Source of the DNA: Cacconaster sp045641345
GTDB taxonomy: Bacteria; Bacteroidota; Bacteroidia; Bacteroidales; UBA932
Assembly (NCBI GenBank): GCA_045641345.1
Contig: JAZUGR010000015.1
Coordinates: 1-61,153 of the forward strand
Reading direction: 5' to 3'
DNA length: 61,153 bases
Made by a program: the position numbers and the translations under genes. This document shows, one piece after another, positions 57,026 to 61,153 of this stretch (position 1 is the first letter of the stretch; every line of letters begins with the position of its first letter). Below the pieces are notes generated by a model. That model had not been told where the DNA came from and searched no databases. It worked only from the letters and a program-made list of their open reading frames with translations.

Positions 57026-57928
57026 TCAGTCCTTGATGTTGGCTGTGGCCGAAACGAACCTGTCGAGGTCGCTTCCGCTCTTGAATTTGATGGTTACGCA
57101 GTTGCACTGCCCGCCGGCATCCTTGAGGGATATCCGGCCGTTGAATCTGCCTGCCAGCTCCACGAGAGGGGAGAACCTTGGAGGAATCTCCGAACTTGCC
57201 CGCGGCTGCGGTTTTTCCAGGGCTTTCCTTATCTTGTCTTCTATGGTGCGGACGCTCCAGCCGTATTTGACGGCCTGCGCGCATAGGCGGCTCTGGAGCG
57301 CAGGGTCTTCTATCGCAAGCAGGGCTTTGGCGTGGCCTCCGCTTATCAGATTCTCCTTTACGGCCTTCTGTACGTCGGGCGGAAGGCGGAGGAGCCTGAG
57401 ATAGTTGGTTACGGTGGCTCTTTTCTTGCCGACCCTGATGGCCATCGCCTCCTGGGTGAGGTCGCATTCGTCTATCAGACGCTGGAATCCGAGGGCCGTT
57501 TCTATGGCATCGAGGTTTTCCCTCTGGATGTTCTCCACTATGGCCATTTCCAGCATTGCGGTGTCGTCGGCCATGCGCACATAGGCCGGGACTGATGCCA
57601 GCCCTGCCATACGGGATGCTCTGTAACGCCGCTCACCGCTGATTATCTGGTATTTCCCGTCGGGCATCCTGCGGAGCGTGAGAGGCTGTATTATGCCGAG
57701 AGTGCGTATCGAATCCGAAAGCTCCGCCAGCGCATCTTCGTCGAAAGTGGTGCGCGGCTGGTACGGGTTGGGCACTATGTCGTCCATAGGTATTTCACTG
57801 ACTGCGGCAGGGTTTGAACCGCGCTCCTGAAATGCTGCCGCTGTGGCGGAGGGATTGTTTCCGGGTATGTTCTGCGGTACTCCGAGAAGAGCTCCGAGCC
57901 CCTTGCCCAATGCTGCTCTGTTTGCCAT
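57026..57928 (-). CDS. parB: chromosome partitioning protein ParB
   Basis: The 300-residue protein has the CTP-binding ParB domain (PNPYQPRTTFDEDALAELSDSI, ISGERRYRAS), a helix-turn-helix region (DLTQEAMAIRVGKKRATVTNYLRLLRLP) and a C-terminal dimer domain (ISLKDAGGQCNCVTIKF). It loads at parS and spreads, acting with ParA to separate origins. No perfect parS palindrome was seen in this window. The start shares a base with the parA stop (TAATG). Confidence 0.97.
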   Translation of the reverse strand: MANRAALGKGLGALLGVPQNIPGNNPSATAAAFQERGSNPAAVSEIPMDDIVPNPYQPRTTFDEDALAELSDSIRTLGIIQPLTLRRMPDGKYQIISGERRYRASRMAGLASVPAYVRMADDTAMLEMAIVENIQRENLDAIETALGFQRLIDECDLTQEAMAIRVGKKRATVTNYLRLLRLPPDVQKAVKENLISGGHAKALLAIEDPALQSRLCAQAVKYGWSVRTIEDKIRKALEKPQPRASSEIPPRFSPLVELAGRFNGRISLKDAGGQCNCVTIKFKSGSDLDRFVSATANIKD

Positions 57929-58701
57929 TATTCGTTTTTCTTTATTATTTCCTGAGCGAGCGAAAGGTAGTTGTTCGAGCCTGACGAAGCTGCATCATAC
58001 AGGATTACAGGCTTGCCGAACGAGGGAGCCTCGCTGAGCTTGACGTTGCGTGATATGACTGTCTGGAACACCATATCGCTGAAATGCTTCTTGACATCCT
58101 CGACCACCTGGTTGTGGAGCCTGAGCCGGCTGTCGAACATCGTGAAGAGGAACCCTTCGATTACCAGCGAAGGGTTGAGGTTGGGCCTGCTCTGCACAAG
58201 TTTGATGGTGTTGAGCAGCTTGCCGAGCCCTTCGAGCGCGAAGAATTCGGGCTGGACCGGGATTATCACGGAGTCGGCGGCCGTGAGGGCGTTGATTGTG
58301 ATGAGCCCGAGCGACGGGGCGCAGTCGAGTATGATGAAATCGTAATTGTCCTTTATTCCTGCAATCGACTTTTTGAGCACCGTTTCCCTGCCTTCGATCT
58401 GGAGCATCTCGATTTCGGCCCCCACGAGGTCAATGTGTGAGGTTATCACGTCCAGGTTGGGAAGTTGGGTCTCCATTATAACCTCGTTTATGTCCTTTTC
58501 TCCGATGAGGACCTGGTAGATTGTCTGCCTTGCCTGGGAGCCCGGGTCGAAATTGAGGCCGGAGGTGGTGTTGGCCTGTGGATCGACGTCGATCACGAGG
58601 GTTTTCTTTTCAAGGACGGCGAACGAGGAGGCCAGATTGATGGCCGTTGTGGTTTTGCCCACGCCACCTTTCTGATTCGCGATTGCTATTACTTTTCCCA
58701 T
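57928..58701 (-). CDS. parA: chromosome partitioning ATPase ParA/Soj
   Basis: The 257-residue Walker-type ATPase has the deviant Walker A QKGGVGKTTTAINLA, the DVDPQANTT motif and DCAPSLGL. It lacks the N-terminal DNA-binding extension of plasmid ParA, as in chromosomal Soj. It works with ParB directly downstream. Confidence 0.97.
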   Translation of the reverse strand: MGKVIAIANQKGGVGKTTTAINLASSFAVLEKKTLVIDVDPQANTTSGLNFDPGSQARQTIYQVLIGEKDINEVIMETQLPNLDVITSHIDLVGAEIEMLQIEGRETVLKKSIAGIKDNYDFIILDCAPSLGLITINALTAADSVIIPVQPEFFALEGLGKLLNTIKLVQSRPNLNPSLVIEGFLFTMFDSRLRLHNQVVEDVKKHFSDMVFQTVISRNVKLSEAPSFGKPVILYDAASSGSNNYLSLAQEIIKKNE

Positions 58702-58723
58702 ACTTTGAAATGTATACAGACTA

Positions 58724-58731
58724 CAAATTTA
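58724..58731 (-). promoter_or_regulatory. -7 element for the parAB-DUF5683-mltD operon
   Basis: TAAATTTG on the minus strand, 22 bases before the parA ATG. Confidence 0.6.
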
Positions 58732-58763
58732 CAAAATCTTTTTCAGGTTTTAGGTATTTGTGC

Positions 58764-58771
58764 TATTTTTG
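58764..58771 (+). promoter_or_regulatory. -7 element for the second lipid kinase gene
   Basis: TATTTTTG lies 30 bases before the ATG at 58802 and supports that start over any start within the promoter. Confidence 0.5.
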
Positions 58772-58801
58772 TGCCCCGTCGCATCATATGAACCGACATT
58801 T

Positions 58802-59740
58802 ATGGAAGAGTGGAAAGTCATAATCAGCCGCAAATCTGGTGGCGGGAAGGCCGGTGTCGCGTGGGATGCCATCGGCGAGATTCTCAAGCGGAGAGGCGTA
58901 TCTTTCTCGACGTCCTTTACCGAATACAAATATCACGCCATTGAGCTGGCCCGCAAGGCTGTCCTTGAAGGGTACCGCAAAATTCTGACAGTGGGAGGTG
59001 ACGGGGCGATACACGAAATACTCAACGGCGTAATGTCGCAGGGCGAGGTCCCGTCTTCCGAAGTCACCCTCGCCGCAATACCTGTCGGCTCTGGCAACGA
59101 CTGGCCGCGACTGCACGGGATTCCCCGCAATTTCGAGGCGGCTGTCGACGTGCTTGTCAAGGGTCGTACAATGGTTCAGGACGTGGCTCGCGTCGAAAGC
59201 GTGATGGACGGCAAACCGTTTGTCCGCTATATGATAAATATCGGAGGGCTGGGGTTCGACTCTTACGTGTGCTATCTTTTCGAGGAGTCCAAGAAAAAGG
59301 GCCGCAGCGGTGATATCCAGTATTTGAGATGCCTTCTCAAAGGATTCTTCGGCTACCGCTGCAAGAAGTTCGACATCAAGGTCGACGGCCGCGATTTCTA
59401 CAGCGGTGACGCGCTTTCGGTAGCCCTCGGCAACGGGCGCTACTGCGGGGGAGGAATGATGCAGACCCCCTCGGCCGTATGCAACGACGGACTGCTCGAC
59501 ATAACGGTGGTTCCCAGGCTCTGGAAATTGAAGTTCATCTGGAAGATACGCACCCTCTATACCGGAGGCATCTACTCGATACCCGGGGTGGTGGCTGCGC
59601 GTTCCTCCAAATCGATAGAGATAAAGGCCGAGCCTTCGTCGTATCTCGAAATTGACGGCGAATCCTGCGGCTGCACTGCCGTAAAGGCTGAAATCATCCC
59701 CTCCGCCATAAAGGTGGTCACCAATATGGCCGATATGTAA
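58802..59740 (+). CDS. diacylglycerol kinase family lipid kinase
   Basis: The 312-residue protein has the canonical DAGK loop TVGGDGAIHEILNGV, then PVGSGNDWPR and NGRYCGGGMMQTPSAVCNDGLLDI. It phosphorylates a lipid such as diacylglycerol or a sphingoid base; the substrate is not set by sequence. It reads into paaK six bases downstream. Confidence 0.9.
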   Translation: MEEWKVIISRKSGGGKAGVAWDAIGEILKRRGVSFSTSFTEYKYHAIELARKAVLEGYRKILTVGGDGAIHEILNGVMSQGEVPSSEVTLAAIPVGSGNDWPRLHGIPRNFEAAVDVLVKGRTMVQDVARVESVMDGKPFVRYMINIGGLGFDSYVCYLFEESKKKGRSGDIQYLRCLLKGFFGYRCKKFDIKVDGRDFYSGDALSVALGNGRYCGGGMMQTPSAVCNDGLLDITVVPRLWKLKFIWKIRTLYTGGIYSIPGVVAARSSKSIEIKAEPSSYLEIDGESCGCTAVKAEIIPSAIKVVTNMADM

Positions 59741-59746
59741 TAGCCG

Positions 59747-61048
59747 ATGTTCTGGAATCCTTCGATAGAGTGCCTCGACAGGGACAAGCTCCGCAATCTT
59801 CAGGACGCGCGGCTCCGGGAAATGGTGTCGTATGTCTATGACAACACCCCTTTCTACCGGCGCAAGCTCGACGAGGCCGGAGTCTCGCCCGGCGACATCC
59901 GCGGAGTGGGGGATATCTGCAAGCTTCCCTTCACCACCAAGACTGACCTGAGGGACAATTATCCCTACGGTCTGTGTGCCGTGCCGATGAGCCGCATCGT
60001 GCGCATCCACGGCTCTTCGGGTACTACGGGCAGGCCTACGGTGGTCCTCTTTACCAAAAACGACATAGCCCTGTGGACGGAGTGCCTTTCGAGGGCTTTC
60101 ACCGCATTCGGCGCCGACTCCAACGATATCTTCCACATAGCATACGGATACGGCCTGTTCACCGGTGGCCTCGGAATGCATTACGGAGCCGAGAACGTGG
60201 GCGCATCGGTGATTCCGATGTCGAGCGGCAATACGGTGAAGCAGATACAGTTGATGCACGATTTCGGGGCCACTGCGCTTTGCTGCACTCCGTCGTATGC
60301 CCTGTATCTGGCCGATTCGATACGTGAGAGCGGCCTGCCCCCCGAAGAGTTCAAACTCCGCCTCGGGGCGTTCGGGGCCGAGCCCTGGACCGAGGCTATG
60401 CGTCTCGAGCTGGAATCCAAGCTTGGAATCAAGGCTTTCGACATATACGGGCTCAGCGAGATGTCGGGTCCCGGCGTGGGTTACGAATGTATGTTCCAGT
60501 GCGGCACGCACATAAACGAAGACCACTTCTATCCCGAGATAGTCGATCCCGAAACGCTGGAGCCGCTTCCGGAAGGCAGGGTGGGCGAGCTTGTATTCAC
60601 CCATCTCACCAAGGAGGGGATGCCCCTTCTGCGCTACCGCACCAAAGACCTCACGGCCCTCCACTACGAGCCCTGCGACTGCGGGCGCACTTTTGTGAGG
60701 ATGGACCGTATCCTGGGCCGCAGCGATGATATGCTCATCATCCGCGGAGTCAACGTGTTCCCGTCACAGATCGAATCGGTACTCATCAAGCTCGGATACA
60801 CGCCGAACTTCAGAATACTCGTCGACCGTGTGAATAATCTCGACACGTTTGAAATCCAGGTCGAGCTCAACGACGACAATTTCGACGACTCAATCACGGA
60901 ACTGTCACGGCAGGAAAAAAACATCACCGACGCCATGGTTTCGCTTCTCGGAATCAGGCCGAAGATCAAACTCGTCAACCCGAGATCGATAGAACGCACC
61001 GAAGGGAAATCGGTCCGTGTTGTCGACATGCGCAAGCTTCACGGCTGA
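59747..61048 (+). CDS. paaK: phenylacetate-CoA ligase family enzyme
   Basis: The 433-residue adenylating enzyme has the ATP loop HGSSGTTGRPTVV, IYGLSEMSGPGV, RYRTKDLT and the C-terminal GRSDDMLIIRGVNVFPSQIE. In anaerobic Bacteroidales it is typically followed by an ACT-domain gene and linked with indolepyruvate:ferredoxin oxidoreductase, suggesting a role in aryl-acid/aryl-CoA conversion during aromatic amino-acid metabolism. The next gene here begins with an ACT-like sequence, in keeping with this order. Confidence 0.95.
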   Translation: MFWNPSIECLDRDKLRNLQDARLREMVSYVYDNTPFYRRKLDEAGVSPGDIRGVGDICKLPFTTKTDLRDNYPYGLCAVPMSRIVRIHGSSGTTGRPTVVLFTKNDIALWTECLSRAFTAFGADSNDIFHIAYGYGLFTGGLGMHYGAENVGASVIPMSSGNTVKQIQLMHDFGATALCCTPSYALYLADSIRESGLPPEEFKLRLGAFGAEPWTEAMRLELESKLGIKAFDIYGLSEMSGPGVGYECMFQCGTHINEDHFYPEIVDPETLEPLPEGRVGELVFTHLTKEGMPLLRYRTKDLTALHYEPCDCGRTFVRMDRILGRSDDMLIIRGVNVFPSQIESVLIKLGYTPNFRILVDRVNNLDTFEIQVELNDDNFDDSITELSRQEKNITDAMVSLLGIRPKIKLVNPRSIERTEGKSVRVVDMRKLHG

Positions 61049-61085
61049 GACGCACGCAGAGGCACTCAGAAAGGACGGAAAGGCA

Positions 61086-61153
61086 ATGGCAGTAAAACAG
61101 CTTTCGGTTTTTATTGAAAACCGTCACGGCACCCTCACGGAGGTCACAGAGGC
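61086..61153 (+). CDS. start of an ACT-domain protein, cut by the window edge
   Basis: ATG 61086 opens a frame that begins MAVKQLSVFIENRHGTLTEV, the usual first strand and helix of an ACT amino-acid-sensing domain. Only 22 codons are visible. Its place after paaK matches the common Bacteroidota order. Confidence 0.75.
   Translation, partial: MAVKQLSVFIENRHGTLTEVTE

Noticed and set aside
57026..58701. parS sites near parAB
   Set aside because: I looked for the 16-base TGTTTCACGTGAAACA-type palindrome near parAB and elsewhere and saw no convincing match.
58784..60664. A 626-codon open frame on the minus strand
   Set aside because: It runs antisense to the lipid kinase and paaK genes, which have clear motifs. 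Its composition (many His, Arg, Val) is that of a shadow frame in high-GC coding DNA.

Overview
The window is about 57% GC and comes from the chromosome of a Bacteroidales member (phylum Bacteroidota). The promoters follow the phylum pattern TAnnTTTG, with TTTG or TTG about 20 bases upstream, and most starts lack a Shine-Dalgarno sequence. Gene content fits as well: exported proteins whose mature form starts with Gln, SusC-type-free beta-barrels, a parA-parB-DUF5683-MltD cluster, a short RRM protein and a bS21 with Tyr54. GC content and gene set are compatible with Rikenellaceae or a related uncultured family, but the genus cannot be fixed from sequence reading alone.

Layout. 1-1150: a decayed tyrosine integrase beside tRNA-Ser, with a 130-base nested palindrome between them. 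1251-3308: an RsbW-like kinase and a STAS antagonist, then nth and ftsE. 3385-8842: a TPR protein and a beta-barrel pair, then tpiA. 8971-12777 (minus): pyrG, an exported glutaminyl cyclase and an exported C1 peptidase. 12887-15150: pnuC, a BadF-type kinase, recR and tRNA-Leu. 15190-18069: a Na/Pi symporter (minus) diverging from corA, whose leader carries a small ORF and alternative hairpins. 18081-23177: a GMP synthase without its glutaminase domain, a YqaA protein, a lipoprotein, a thioesterase, typA, a YceD-type protein, rpmF and tRNA-Arg. 23241-26630: one polypeptide holding a whole amino-acid ABC importer. 26648-30299: xerD, prmC, a hydrolase, a lipoprotein, rpsU and tRNA-Ala. 30369-35903: a C10 protease, a large lipoprotein and ettA. 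36018-40971 (minus): a MATE pump, a cytidylate-kinase-like protein, a lipid kinase and a Cache-HAMP-PP2C phosphatase. 41070-47269: addBA. 47375-51376: ackA, a short phosphotransacylase, bactofilin, a ComEC core and an RRM protein. 51400-58701: adk, hpt, an HhH beta-barrel, mltD, DUF5683 and parBA. 58802-61153: a lipid kinase, paaK and the start of an ACT-domain protein.

How it fits together. Most genes are housekeeping. The PP2C phosphatase near 37 kb and the RsbW/STAS pair near 1.5 kb could form one partner-switching pathway. The exported glutaminyl cyclase probably caps the many exported proteins here whose signal peptides end just before Gln.

Most unusual signals: (1) four copies, at three loci, of a palindromic element with a constant core in the loop and arms that differ by locus yet are self-complementary; (2) the single-chain ABC importer with duplicated binding lobes, an internal lipobox and a degenerate RsbW-like tail; (3) a possible leader-peptide attenuator before corA; (4) a strong Shine-Dalgarno site before rpsU in a genome that otherwise hardly uses them.
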